Shown piece by piece: positions 1 through 6,186 of a DNA stretch of 13,473 nt. Source of the DNA: Lachnospiraceae bacterium (GTDB taxonomy: Bacteria > Bacillota_A > Clostridia > Lachnospirales > Lachnospiraceae); the NCBI GenBank assembly GCA_009774465.1, contig VSNT01000107.1, positions 1 through 13,473 on the forward strand. Direction: 5' to 3'. The position numbers and the translations under genes are program-made. Below the pieces are notes generated by a model. The model made no database searches, was not told the DNA's origin, and saw only the letters and a list, made by a program, of their open reading frames with translations. The first letter of the stretch is position 1, and every line of letters starts with the position of its first letter.

Positions 1-175
1 CAATCAAATCCTAACACAGAAAAAGGTGCTTTCCTATTTCTTTCTATTCTGTTTTCCTACATAAACTTTACCCTAGCTATAGGTAATGTAAATATGCATA
101 AACAAACTGTGTTTAAATACTCTCAGAAAATGTATTAAGGAAATCTATTATTTCATTAAACCAAGAAAAATATTG

Positions 176-994
176 TCAAATTGGTTGCCTGTCACTGCTA
201 AAAAACTTCAAAAATCTTCTCCCATATACAGTTAATGTATTTGAATTGGATTTGGTCAAGGAGCTTACTTTCAATCTGTTATTTCTCACTCCTCTTTCAG
301 CTTTTTCTAAATAATCTGCTATGTTCCGGACATTTTCAAATAATTTATCATAGTCACTTTCTCTGCGGCTTTCTATTAATCCCAGCCTTGAAAGTTTTTC
401 ATTTATGAGATTTGTCTGTGTTCTGTCAATATTGTAGTCCTGCCAGATCTGTACAATACTGTCTTTATCCTCATCCAGCTGGAGGGTTTTAAGTTTCAGT
501 ACTCTAAGATCAAGCAGCGTTAATTCGTCCAACGTATCATAATACATCATCACAACATCTTCCTGCGGATGGCCATCTTTTACCAGATTGATATATCCAT
601 TTACAATGTATTCTATTTTTTCCTCCTGCGCTGCCTCTGCTGCATGATCTGCCATAATTCCAAAATACTGGTTTTTGACCTGCTGGGCAATCTTATCATC
701 CAGTTCTGCATAATACCGATTGAATTCGTTCATCCTGTCCATCAGTTCTGAAATCATTTTCTCAATATTCTTTTCAAACCGAGCCTGTTTATATGACATT
801 ATCATACCACCCACTCCTGGAATAAGTGAACCTGCTATCTCACCAACAGTACCCGCAACTACTGCCGGAACAAAATTTTCTGCTATTCCCTCCGCGATTT
901 CAGGAACAAACAAATCTGATACTATATCCAGCATTGGCCCCTGAGCCGGTTCAATCATTTCTTTTATCTTTTTTATGAACTGTTTTTCTCCCAT
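176..994 (-). CDS. Unknown 272-aa protein with hydrophobic glycine-rich segment
   Basis: I do not recognise this family with certainty. The ORF is open to an ATG at 1033, but the ATG at 994 is preferred because GGGAGG lies 9 nt before it and nothing similar precedes the upstream ATG. Residues about 41-67 form an alternating hydrophobic, Gly/Pro/Ala-rich stretch (FVPAVVAGTVGEIAGSLIPG and on), which could insert in a membrane. Long charged helices follow, probably coiled coil (residues 70-125). The C-terminal third has a Leu-rich stretch (LTLLDLRVLKLKTLQL) and an NEKLSRLGLIESR segment, then a basic tail. The order of hydrophobic Gly-rich segment, helices and a late RLGLI motif recalls Abi-alpha (DUF4393) proteins, but this is only a resemblance. 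It is separated from the phage-like operon by about 185 bp holding a hairpin, so it may be an independently expressed cargo gene. A TATGAT-like -10 occurs near 1030, without a good -35. Confidence 0.7.
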   Translation of the reverse strand: MGEKQFIKKIKEMIEPAQGPMLDIVSDLFVPEIAEGIAENFVPAVVAGTVGEIAGSLIPGVGGMIMSYKQARFEKNIEKMISELMDRMNEFNRYYAELDDKIAQQVKNQYFGIMADHAAEAAQEEKIEYIVNGYINLVKDGHPQEDVVMMYYDTLDELTLLDLRVLKLKTLQLDEDKDSIVQIWQDYNIDRTQTNLINEKLSRLGLIESRRESDYDKLFENVRNIADYLEKAERGVRNNRLKVSSLTKSNSNTLTVYGRRFLKFFSSDRQPI

Positions 995-1072
995 GTAATA
1001 AATCCTCCCAACACACTTTTTTATATCATACACTTAAATAAGACCTTTTACCAGATTGCCTGCATAAAATGC

Positions 1073-1108
1073 AGAAGTACCCAATCGTATCAATGACTGG
1101 GTACTTCT
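1073..1108 (-). terminator. Perfect 11-bp hairpin, possible terminator
   Basis: AGAAGTACCCA (1073-1083) and TGGGTACTTCT (1098-1108) are perfect inverted repeats around a 14-nt loop. The hairpin lies after the DUF1492-like gene and before the 272-aa gene. On the minus strand it is followed by GCATTTTATG, which is only a weak U-tract, so it may instead be an operator or an inefficient terminator. Confidence 0.4.
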
Positions 1109-1169
1109 AAAAATGTATTGAAGGAGTTTTTACTGACTACACTATAACACAGATTGAGTGTGCACTTCT

Positions 1170-1234
1170 ATGCACTCTTTTACATTTTGAAATTTTTCAG
1201 TGCATTACTATGAATATAATGCACTCTTCTACAT
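1170..1234 (-). repeat. 16-bp direct repeat and hairpin at the end of the ArpU-like gene
   Basis: ATGCACTCTTTTACAT (1170-1185) and ATGCACTCTTCTACAT (1219-1234) differ at one base in 16. One copy lies inside the coding end of the DUF1492-like gene (encoding CRRVH) and the other spans its stop codon. Between them AGTGCATTA (1199-1207) and TAATGCACT (1217-1225) form a perfect 9-bp inverted repeat. It may be a local duplication or a protein binding site. Confidence 0.5.
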
Positions 1235-1602
1235 GACAACGACATCTTTATATAAATATCCTCCCACTTCATCAACTTTATATACCTATACATCAAAACG
1301 TCTTTTTCATCCTCATTTTCAAGCTGCTCTATTCTATCTATTATTTCCTTACACTTTTTAGCTCCCTGATACCGGTATTTCCTATACTTCTTTTCCTCCT
1401 GATCAAGCAGGGCCGCATAGGAAGAAAGATCATTATTATTGCGTGCATGGGGCATTCCATCATTTATAACTTCGGGCATCATTCTATTAAGACGCATTTC
1501 CTGAATCCTAAGTTCGCTCCGTTTCATCTGGCGGACTATCTTTTTATAGCTTTTAAGGTATTCTTTTTTCAATTCAATATCTGCATTCTTTTCTTGTGCC
1601 AT
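1180..1602 (-). CDS. DUF1492/ArpU-like phage transcription regulator
   Basis: The 140-aa product has the layout of the small phage late-gene regulators grouped as DUF1492 or ArpU/RinA-like, which resemble the region 4 part of sigma factors. An N-terminal helical half rich in Lys and Glu is followed by residues VINDGMPHARNNNDLSSYAALLD, the typical DGMP..-..DLS.Y stretch. The C-terminal end (VLMYRYIKLMKWEDIYIKM to HYIHSNALKNF) is the sigma-4-like helix-turn-helix, with the usual R-Y....W.dI...M..S.r..y.iH..AL pattern. In characterised relatives such proteins switch on phage packaging and structural genes; that role here is inferred. An AAAGGGG ribosome site sits 8 nt before the ATG. It is the last gene of the phage-like operon in this window, as expected for a late regulator at the end of an early cluster. 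The late genes it would control are not visible here. Confidence 0.75.
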   Translation of the reverse strand: MAQEKNADIELKKEYLKSYKKIVRQMKRSELRIQEMRLNRMMPEVINDGMPHARNNNDLSSYAALLDQEEKKYRKYRYQGAKKCKEIIDRIEQLENEDEKDVLMYRYIKLMKWEDIYIKMSLSCRRVHYIHSNALKNFKM

Positions 1603-1645
1603 TTTGTTTCCCCTTTCATTTTATGCCTGCTGCCTTAAATAATTT

Positions 1646-2071
1646 TTATTCCCATATATCTTCCAACTGTTCATCAGGCTTTTGGGCTTTTTTATTTCTG
1701 GATTTGTGATGGCCATACATGTCCTCACTATTCAACTCTCTTTTCCATTTCTCCCAATTTTTTGGAATAAATTCTTCCCACGTTAGAGCCGGAAGGAATA
1801 TTGTTAGATTATCCTTTGCTTTATCATCTATGTTGAGAGGCGGTTTCCATAGATTAATAAAATAAATCTCATATAGGTTCATGTCCGCTTCCGTCGAAAG
1901 CTCGGTATACTCTATCCTGGATACGTTATGTATATCTATTGCCCGGTGCATTGGTGCCGCAAACATATGCCCGTGTATCCTTGCCTGTAAGGGCTGTTTG
2001 GTTCTGCCCAAGTACGCTATGAAATCTTTGTACCATATCCTGTACAGGATAAATCCTTTAGGGCCTGCCAA
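1646..2071 (-). CDS. GIY-YIG nuclease-superfamily protein
   Basis: The 141-aa product carries a degenerate GIY-YIG fold. Residues 8-23 (ILYRIWYKDFIAYLGR) correspond to the two GIY and YIG strands, with YLG for YIG and RIW for GIY. Then come the conserved arginine (R31, in QARIHGHMF), a glutamate in the position of the metal ligand (E68, in LYEIYFINLWKPPLN) and N80. So the two main catalytic positions, Arg and Glu, are present. The C-terminal 60 residues are charged and fit no domain I know. Start is TTG at 2071, chosen because AGGTGAT lies 7 nt before it and the ORF opens with the strand that begins the domain. Phage-borne GIY-YIG proteins can be homing nucleases, restriction-like enzymes or repair proteins; which applies here cannot be told. 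Confidence 0.65.
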   Translation of the reverse strand: MAGPKGFILYRIWYKDFIAYLGRTKQPLQARIHGHMFAAPMHRAIDIHNVSRIEYTELSTEADMNLYEIYFINLWKPPLNIDDKAKDNLTIFLPALTWEEFIPKNWEKWKRELNSEDMYGHHKSRNKKAQKPDEQLEDIWE

Positions 2072-2144
2072 TTTTGCATCACCTGCCTCCTTTTTCTTTC
2101 ATGTTGTGGCCCTCTCCACAATATTCTTTATTCTTTTTTTAAGT

Positions 2145-2576
2145 TTAGATAGCCTGTGGCTGATATGGTTCTGTCAAATATCTCCATGCAATAACCGGCA
2201 TATCAACTATTCCAAATTCTTCCGAAAAGGAAACACCTTCAAACCATCCCTCCGGTATTATGTAAGAATCTGTATTTTCGTCATATTCCCAATTGTCCCC
2301 TTCATTCCAAATACATATACTTTTCTCTGTTGGAAGCGTTCCGTCCTCGTAAAATGCCCTTGCTGTCATATATAATGTTTCACCCGTTTTATAACTTTTA
2401 CTGATATAAGTTATCTCTACTTCCGTTTCGTTCTCCGGAAGCTTCTTGCTACATGGAATCCAGCCGCCGATTTTAGATTGACTGTTAATCATATCAATTA
2501 GTGCATTTCCATACTCATTATCAGCAATCATTCCACTTTGCTTTAATTCGTCTATTAATTTCTTTTCATCTATCAT
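2145..2576 (-). CDS. DUF551-containing phage protein
   Basis: The 143-aa product contains the DUF551 pattern: GGWIPCSKKLPENETEVEITY near residue 37 and VIAWRYLTEPYQP at the C-terminus, separated by a GW..G-type aromatic-rich middle. DUF551 proteins are common in phage and prophage accessory regions of Firmicutes and Proteobacteria; their function is unknown. The N-terminal 35 residues (KKLIDELKQSGMIADNEYG) form an extra helical segment. The gene overlaps the end of the upstream gene by 11 nt, so the two are probably translated together. After the stop codon the minus strand reads TAAACTTAA, a degenerate copy of the palindromic motif seen at other boundaries of this cluster. Confidence 0.75.
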   Translation of the reverse strand: MIDEKKLIDELKQSGMIADNEYGNALIDMINSQSKIGGWIPCSKKLPENETEVEITYISKSYKTGETLYMTARAFYEDGTLPTEKSICIWNEGDNWEYDENTDSYIIPEGWFEGVSFSEEFGIVDMPVIAWRYLTEPYQPQAI

Positions 2577-2892
2577 TTTCTTTTCTCTCTTCCTGCAGGA
2601 CTTTTATTACCTCAACATTTTCTAACGGAATACAGAAGCTGCCTTCCGGTTCCCACTCTTTCCAGTGTTCGGCAAATTCTTCTAAAGTATCATACAGGCA
2701 CATTCCGGCTTCTGTTTCTGTGATAAACACAGTTTCCATTACTGCACGATCAGCTTTGAACTTCCAATTGCATAAATGCCAGCTTTCGTAATTATCATAA
2801 TCCCATAATGTCAAAATTAATGTATGTCCATCTATCGGCCAGCCTGTATTACTTATTTTTCCTTCAATTATTTTTGGCAAATAATCTTTCAT
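2566..2892 (-). CDS. Hypothetical phage accessory protein, 108 aa
   Basis: I do not recognise this family. The product is acidic and rich in Trp (WPIDG, LWDYDNYESWHLCNWKF, HWKEWEP), with a predicted alpha/beta pattern and no membrane segment. The pattern of a small acidic, aromatic-rich soluble protein is common in phage early regions. A strong GGAGG site lies before the ATG, within the start-associated repeat described separately (palindrome at 2906-2914, 13 nt from the start). The gene overlaps the DUF551 gene downstream by 11 nt. A real gene is likely from the ribosome site, overlap and spacing. Confidence 0.65.
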   Translation of the reverse strand: MKDYLPKIIEGKISNTGWPIDGHTLILTLWDYDNYESWHLCNWKFKADRAVMETVFITETEAGMCLYDTLEEFAEHWKEWEPEGSFCIPLENVEVIKVLQEERKENDR

Positions 2893-2904
2893 TTTCTACC
2901 TCCA

Positions 2905-3462
2905 CTAAATTTTAGACTGCGGCGCCCCAATTGTTATAGACATATGTAATACTCTAAATACCTTATCAGCACTTTCTACACTCATATTCTTTTTTCCTGC
3001 TTCCCAATAGTTAATTGCTCTTTTTGTAACCCCTGCCTCATCAGCAAGTTTTTGCTGGGACAGTCCAAGATTAATTCTTTCTTTTTTAACCATTTCTCCT
3101 AAATTTAACATTTGCAACTCCTTTTCTATGTGAAATTCTCTTTTACCTCCACTTACTGTTTTTGAAAATTCTGTTTTTACAATCCGTATAGCTGCTTCCA
3201 TAGCTTCTGCTCTTCCTCCATCATAATCCATACAACTTTCAGAATAACTCCTGTACTCATACGCAAATTCTTCCATTCTTCCAAGGATATTATGTTTTAA
3301 TTTTTCTGGATTTTTAAGCAGCTGACCTTGTTCATCTAATGTTTTATATGTATTAAATTCTTCCAGCGCTTCAAAAGGCTTCATGCAGTTCGCGAAGCAG
3401 TCCGTTACATTCCCTTTCCAATCCCTGCAATTTTTGCATTCTTCAAACTTTAATCTCTCCAT
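2905..3462 (-). CDS. Cys-motif protein fused to C-terminal XRE-type HTH
   Basis: The product (185 aa from the preferred start) has two parts. The N-terminus has four cysteines, C9, C12, C22 and C26, spaced like a small metal-binding knuckle, followed by a helical middle. Residues about 123-176 are a Cro/CI-type (XRE) helix-turn-helix: LGEMVKKERINLGLSQQKLA, then GVTKRAINYWEAGKK. It is presumably a DNA-binding regulator, with the Cys region as a sensor or structural zinc site; that part is inference. The ORF is open from an ATG at 3474, but the ATG at 3462 has GGAGG five nt upstream while the first has only a weak site. The stop codon TAG forms the end of the palindrome CTAAAATTTAG that precedes the next gene. 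Possible targets are the surrounding phage genes. Confidence 0.7.
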   Translation of the reverse strand: MERLKFEECKNCRDWKGNVTDCFANCMKPFEALEEFNTYKTLDEQGQLLKNPEKLKHNILGRMEEFAYEYRSYSESCMDYDGGRAEAMEAAIRIVKTEFSKTVSGGKREFHIEKELQMLNLGEMVKKERINLGLSQQKLADEAGVTKRAINYWEAGKKNMSVESADKVFRVLHMSITIGAPQSKI

Positions 3463-3493
3463 TTTTTCCTCCATGATTCCACTAAATTTTAGT

Positions 3494-3733
3494 TTATCCG
3501 AATAACTTCTTTAAAAAATATGTCCCTGGATCCTCCTTTACCCTTCCATCCTTGATATACCCAATACATTTTGTCGTTATTTTTACATGTTTCAATACAT
3601 GACTATTCGCAATATGTTCCTCCATAGCGACTGTTTCCTTATCCTTGCAAGTATTGCGTCTTGCGCAACTATAGCACCATGTCGCTTCTTCGTGAGCCTG
3701 TTTAAATAGGCGATTAAATTCTTCGTCCTTCAT
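3494..3733 (-). CDS. Small cysteine-containing phage protein
   Basis: This 79-aa product is not a family I recognise. It has C-x2-C and further Cys/His (CYSCARRNTC, then HIANSHVLKHVKITTKC), a pattern compatible with a small zinc-binding protein. The ORF is open from an ATG at 3748, but that codon lies inside the boundary palindrome and has no ribosome site. The ATG at 3733 has GGAG 9 nt upstream and fits the spacing of the start-associated repeat, so it is preferred. Several members of this cluster carry similar Cys pairs (see the XRE fusion), perhaps because they bind metal. Confidence 0.55.
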   Translation of the reverse strand: MKDEEFNRLFKQAHEEATWCYSCARRNTCKDKETVAMEEHIANSHVLKHVKITTKCIGYIKDGRVKEDPGTYFLKKLFG

Positions 3734-3777
3734 GCTGATCGTCTCCATAAAATTTTTTAGTTTAGCAACCTAAGTTC

Positions 3778-4050
3778 TCATCCAATTCCGCCAGATTTGA
3801 CGATTCCAATGGCATGATGATAAGCCAGTCTTGCTGAACTATCATCAGTAGCATTAAAATGCTCTTCCAGCTTTTCCACAACCTTATTCACGTCATAGGC
3901 AGTAGGCTGTTCATCAATCATTTTTGCAATAGATTTCTTCGTTTCCTCCATGATGGTAATCGCCATAGCATTTGCCGAACCAGTAATTCTCATGGAGAAA
4001 TTATTTATTTCTTCCAACAATGCACTTCTGCTAATTAAATCGTTGCTCAT
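3778..4050 (-). CDS. Hypothetical phage protein starting SNDLISRSAL
   Basis: The 90-aa product begins MSNDLISRSALLEEI, an opening widely shared by accessory proteins of clostridial phages, including ones that carry DUF551 domains downstream. It continues with an IDEQPTAYDVNKVVEKLEEH segment and ends IVKSGGIG. It is largely helical, soluble and of unknown function. Start at 4050 follows AAGAGGTAAGGAAAA. I infer phage origin from this N-terminal leader and context only. The boundary palindrome TAAACTTTA lies farther from the start (29 nt) than in other cassettes. Confidence 0.65.
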   Translation of the reverse strand: MSNDLISRSALLEEINNFSMRITGSANAMAITIMEETKKSIAKMIDEQPTAYDVNKVVEKLEEHFNATDDSSARLAYHHAIGIVKSGGIG

Positions 4051-4085
4051 TTTTCCTTACCTCTTATTTTCTCAATAATTAAAGT

Positions 4086-4187
4086 TTAAGTTGCATTTTT
4101 TGTTTTACCAGCCTCTCCATTTCCCTGCCACACTGCACAGGAGCCCGCAACACCAACTGGTACCCGGTATATTTTTATTTCTTCCAT
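4086..4187 (-). CDS. Tiny ORF or decayed cassette, 33 aa
   Basis: An ATG at 4187, with a CGGAGAGA site before it, opens a 33-codon frame starting MEEIKIYRVPVG that overlaps the preceding gene by 13 nt. A second frame reads KYTGYQLVLRAPVQCGRE and on to KMQLKL, also ending in the boundary motif. Both frames end together at the palindrome at 4080-4088, exactly as real genes do in this array. One of them may be a short gene, or the stretch may be a decayed cassette with a frameshift. Weakly supported. Confidence 0.25.
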   Translation of the reverse strand: MEEIKIYRVPVGVAGSCAVWQGNGEAGKTKNAT

Positions 4188-4399
4188 TTCTCTCCGTCCG
4201 GATGCTCCGGCTTATATGCCCAATAACAAAACTGTGTGTTAACTCCCTGCGGATATTCTTTACAGTGAAATCCCCTAAGTTTTGAATAATGTCCCATTAC
4301 AACATCATTCAAATTGTTATGTCTGATTGCAAGAAGGATATAGCCTGATTTTTCAGGTGTCTGCACCATTGGGTGCCAATCAACTGTATTTTTCTCCAT
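4175..4399 (-). CDS. Small phage protein resembling DUF551
   Basis: The 74-aa product reads WHPMVQTPEKSGYILLAIR near the N-terminus and FCYWAYKPEHPDGEKWKK at the end. The WHPM..-P..-G.ILLAI and final W.Y.PEHP pattern is like the two ends of DUF551, with the middle shortened. A homologous relation to DUF551 is inference. The ATG at 4399 lies after GAGGAG in the start-associated repeat (palindrome 4413-4421), 13 nt from the motif. Soluble, no signal peptide. Confidence 0.6.
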   Translation of the reverse strand: MEKNTVDWHPMVQTPEKSGYILLAIRHNNLNDVVMGHYSKLRGFHCKEYPQGVNTQFCYWAYKPEHPDGEKWKK

Positions 4400-4418
4400 T
4401 TTTTATCTCCTCTAAAGT

Positions 4419-4661
4419 TTAATCAACTTTTACATCCGCTTCATCTATGATATTTTCTAATCGTCTTATCTCATCATCCACACACGAAGCTACGGAAGTT
4501 GCAAAAGTTCTAAGCGACGTATCTATTTGGGCCTTTTCCTCCAATTCCTCTATACATCCCTTTGCTTCTTTATTCCGCAGGCAACACTCCTGTATTTTAA
4601 GTGCATTATCATACACATTCCGCAAGTATTCTTTCCTTTGTTTTACTTCTCTAACTTTCAT
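4419..4661 (-). CDS. Small helical phage protein, 80 aa
   Basis: Not recognised. The product is almost all helix-forming, basic at the N-terminus (MKVREVKQRKEYLRN) and acidic at the C-terminus (DDEIRRLENIIDEADVKVD), with three scattered cysteines. It could be a coiled-coil partner protein. The start at 4661 follows GCGGAGGTAG in the start-associated repeat (palindrome 4675-4683), with 13 nt between palindrome and ATG. It is followed by the DUF551-like gene, 19 nt away, which has the same repeat. Confidence 0.6.
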   Translation of the reverse strand: MKVREVKQRKEYLRNVYDNALKIQECCLRNKEAKGCIEELEEKAQIDTSLRTFATSVASCVDDEIRRLENIIDEADVKVD

Positions 4662-4685
4662 ACTCTACCTCCGCTAAAGTTTAAT

Positions 4686-5161
4686 TTAACTGCTCTGCAT
4701 TTCTATCCACGCCTGCACGCCTGCTGCCTCTTTGAGCCAATTATAAACGTCTGTTCTTTCAGGACTTCTTATGTGGGTATATAAATTTCTGTTACATCCA
4801 CGTACCGGATGCCGAAATATATTGTCTTTTCCACTTTAGGTTTCCTTGGCACTGCAAATTGTACAGGGAACTCCGGCCCTAATTCTTCTTCATTTTCTTT
4901 TTGTTTTATATGATAATGCACTAAATCTTTCGAATAACCGGTTTCTTCCGCAATCTCTGCGATCGTCATTCCTTCCTGCCTCATCCGGTGGAATTCTTCT
5001 ATCTGTTCCAAGGTAAGCCGGCTTCTTTTTCTGCATAATTTATATTTCCTGAACAGGTATTCTATAGTGCCCTGATTTTTCCCCAGAGCTTCGGCTATTT
5101 CACGGTTTGTCATTCCCTGCTGCCGCATCTGGGATAACTCCTCTTTTGTGGGATGTTTCAC
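4686..5161 (-). pseudogene. Tandem helix-turn-helix protein, probably frameshifted
   Basis: The in-frame product ends at 4769 (130 aa). It has two similar HTH repeats, residues about 3-42 and 49-88, each with the pattern MRQ.GMT..EIAE..G (resolvase/Hin-like helix-turn-helix), so it arose by internal duplication and probably binds DNA. Just before the stop, the sequence contains TATATA. If two bases (one TA) are removed, the frame continues for about 30 more codons, THIRSPERTDVYNWLKEAAG and on to IEMQSS, and stops at 4686, directly before the next start-associated repeat. That continuation looks like genuine protein, which suggests a TA slippage that truncated the protein, or a sequencing error. 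No slippery heptamer for programmed frameshifting was seen. The start is GTG at 5161 after AGGAGG. Confidence 0.6.
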
Positions 5162-5173
5162 TTTTCCTCCTCT

Positions 5174-5201
5174 CCGGGAGCCATAAGGCTCCCTGGCTTT
5201 T
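5174..5201. other. 7-bp hairpin between genes
   Basis: GGGAGCC (5176-5182), loop ATAA, GGCTCCC (5187-5193) is a perfect stem just upstream of the tandem-HTH gene's ribosome site. On the plus strand it is followed by TTTTT (5197-5201), so it terminates best in that direction; on the minus strand it lies immediately before the SD and could act as an attenuator or mRNA-stabilising hairpin. Confidence 0.45.
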
Positions 5202-5226
5202 TATGTGATATGTTTTGACCAAAAGG

Positions 5227-5829
5227 CTATAAATATTTGTCTTCCGGAAGCTCTATATTTTCCAGAAGAGTGAGATATGTTAACAGCTCTTTATTGTCTT
5301 CGGGGACGTCGATCGGATATACTGCAAATGTCATGGTTTCGTTTCTCCAATACAGGGCGCCGGGAGAATCATTCAGCGTTCTGGGGCCTTCGGGTTCAAA
5401 ATCATCCTCCGTCCATGCACTTCTGTCGAACAGGTCTATAAAGAAATTGTTTATAAAAAAACATTTCTGGTCCTGCCTGTTTTGTATGACTCTGTATGTG
5501 CTTAAAGAATCCTGATAGAGGGATCTTGTTACTGTCATACTGCATTTACACTTTTCAAAAGTCTTTTCTACGTCCCACATATCAGTCATGACCATATATT
5601 GGGATGGCATGTCCTTTCCGGTTTTCATTACCTGTCCTTCTTCCGGAAGCTCCCCAATCAGCTCAATGACTGCTGCCTTTTCCTTGTTGGGAAGCATGTC
5701 CCTGTATACGCTTATGATCATGGTCCCGTCTGAAAAGAAATATTTTCCTTCTGCGCACCCTGCAATAAAGTGATGCGGCTTCCACGCTGCGGTGATCATC
5801 TTTTTAAATTTTCCTGTATTGATAAACAT
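5227..5829 (-). CDS. Hypothetical phage protein, 200 aa
   Basis: I do not recognise a named family, though the gene has the look of a conserved clostridial phage protein. The first 60 residues (MFINTGKFKKMITAAWKPHH, then AGCAEGKYFFSDGTMIISV) have the feel of a DNA sliding-clamp-like opening strand and helix, but no clamp signature is strong enough to call it. No membrane segment or signal is visible. The start at 5829 follows AAGGAGGTAAAAC, and this ribosome site is encoded in the last codons (LRR-stop) of the HNH gene, so the pair is compactly arranged with 3 nt between them. Confidence 0.65.
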   Translation of the reverse strand: MFINTGKFKKMITAAWKPHHFIAGCAEGKYFFSDGTMIISVYRDMLPNKEKAAVIELIGELPEEGQVMKTGKDMPSQYMVMTDMWDVEKTFEKCKCSMTVTRSLYQDSLSTYRVIQNRQDQKCFFINNFFIDLFDRSAWTEDDFEPEGPRTLNDSPGALYWRNETMTFAVYPIDVPEDNKELLTYLTLLENIELPEDKYL

Positions 5830-5832
5830 GTT

Positions 5833-6186
5833 TTACCTCCTTAAATCTTTGTATTTGTCATAGATGAAATCTTCTTTATTCCATCCGGGATAAAGGTTCC
5901 TTAGGTAGGCTTCAAAGCGCATGAGCATATCAGGCCTTAAGCCTTTGTTTCCATTGTCCATAAGGCTGTGATGGTACCGGCAGCCTACCGCGCCATTCTG
6001 CTCTACTCCTAATCCGCCCTGGGATTTTGGTATGCAGTGCATGATGTCTGTGGGCTGTAAGTCAAGCCATGTGGCGCCTTTTGCCGGATATCCCATTGTG
6101 CAGAAGATACAGGCGCCTTTATCTCTTTCCCTGATTTTCTTTCTCGTTTTTGTGTCAAACTGACGCTGCTTCGTTGATCTGTTCAT
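5833..6186 (-). CDS. HNH-like endonuclease domain protein
   Basis: The 117-aa product matches the HNH fold: a basic N-terminus (TKQRQFDTKTRKKIRERDKG), a CIFC pair that can bind zinc, the D-I-M-H core with CIPKSQGGLGVEQNG, and GCRYHHSLMDNG supplying the later cysteine and histidines. D-x-x-H-x-x-P-x-S-x-GG then N-G-x-x-x-C-x-x-x-H is the usual HNH spacing. Roles of small phage HNH proteins include packaging, nicking and homing; this gene sits in the early block, not beside a terminase, so packaging is less likely. The ATG at 6186 has GGAG 7 nt before it. The gene overlaps the upstream large gene by 32 nt. Confidence 0.75.
   Translation of the reverse strand: MNRSTKQRQFDTKTRKKIRERDKGACIFCTMGYPAKGATWLDLQPTDIMHCIPKSQGGLGVEQNGAVGCRYHHSLMDNGNKGLRPDMLMRFEAYLRNLYPGWNKEDFIYDKYKDLRR

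Larger units (their letters stand above)
2896..4683 (-). repeat. Start-associated palindromic repeat at gene boundaries
   Basis: The minus strand has TAAA(A/C)TTTA at boundaries: 2906-2914, 3483-3491, 3748-3759 (expanded TAAAA-AA-TTTTA), 4080-4088, 4413-4421 and 4675-4683; TAAACTTAA at about 2140-2147 is a degenerate copy. In three copies (before 2892, 4399 and 4661) the palindrome, then AG and a GGAG(G/A) ribosome site, end exactly at the ATG with 13 nt between palindrome and start. Often the stop codon of the upstream gene lies in or next to the palindrome. This may be a regulatory module or a cassette junction. Confidence 0.7.

Noticed and set aside
2104..2121. Hairpin TTGTGG-CCCTCT-CCACAA before the GIY-YIG gene
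   Set aside because: Only 6 bp and no T-tract in the direction of the operon; the T-rich sequence lies on the other side.
1881..2375. Plus-strand frame of 164 aa
   Set aside because: Overlaps the GIY-YIG and DUF551 genes on the other strand, both of which show family motifs.
4760..4800. Programmed -1 frameshift in the tandem-HTH gene
   Set aside because: No X XXY YYZ slippery heptamer is in frame and no downstream pseudoknot is evident; a TA slippage is simpler.
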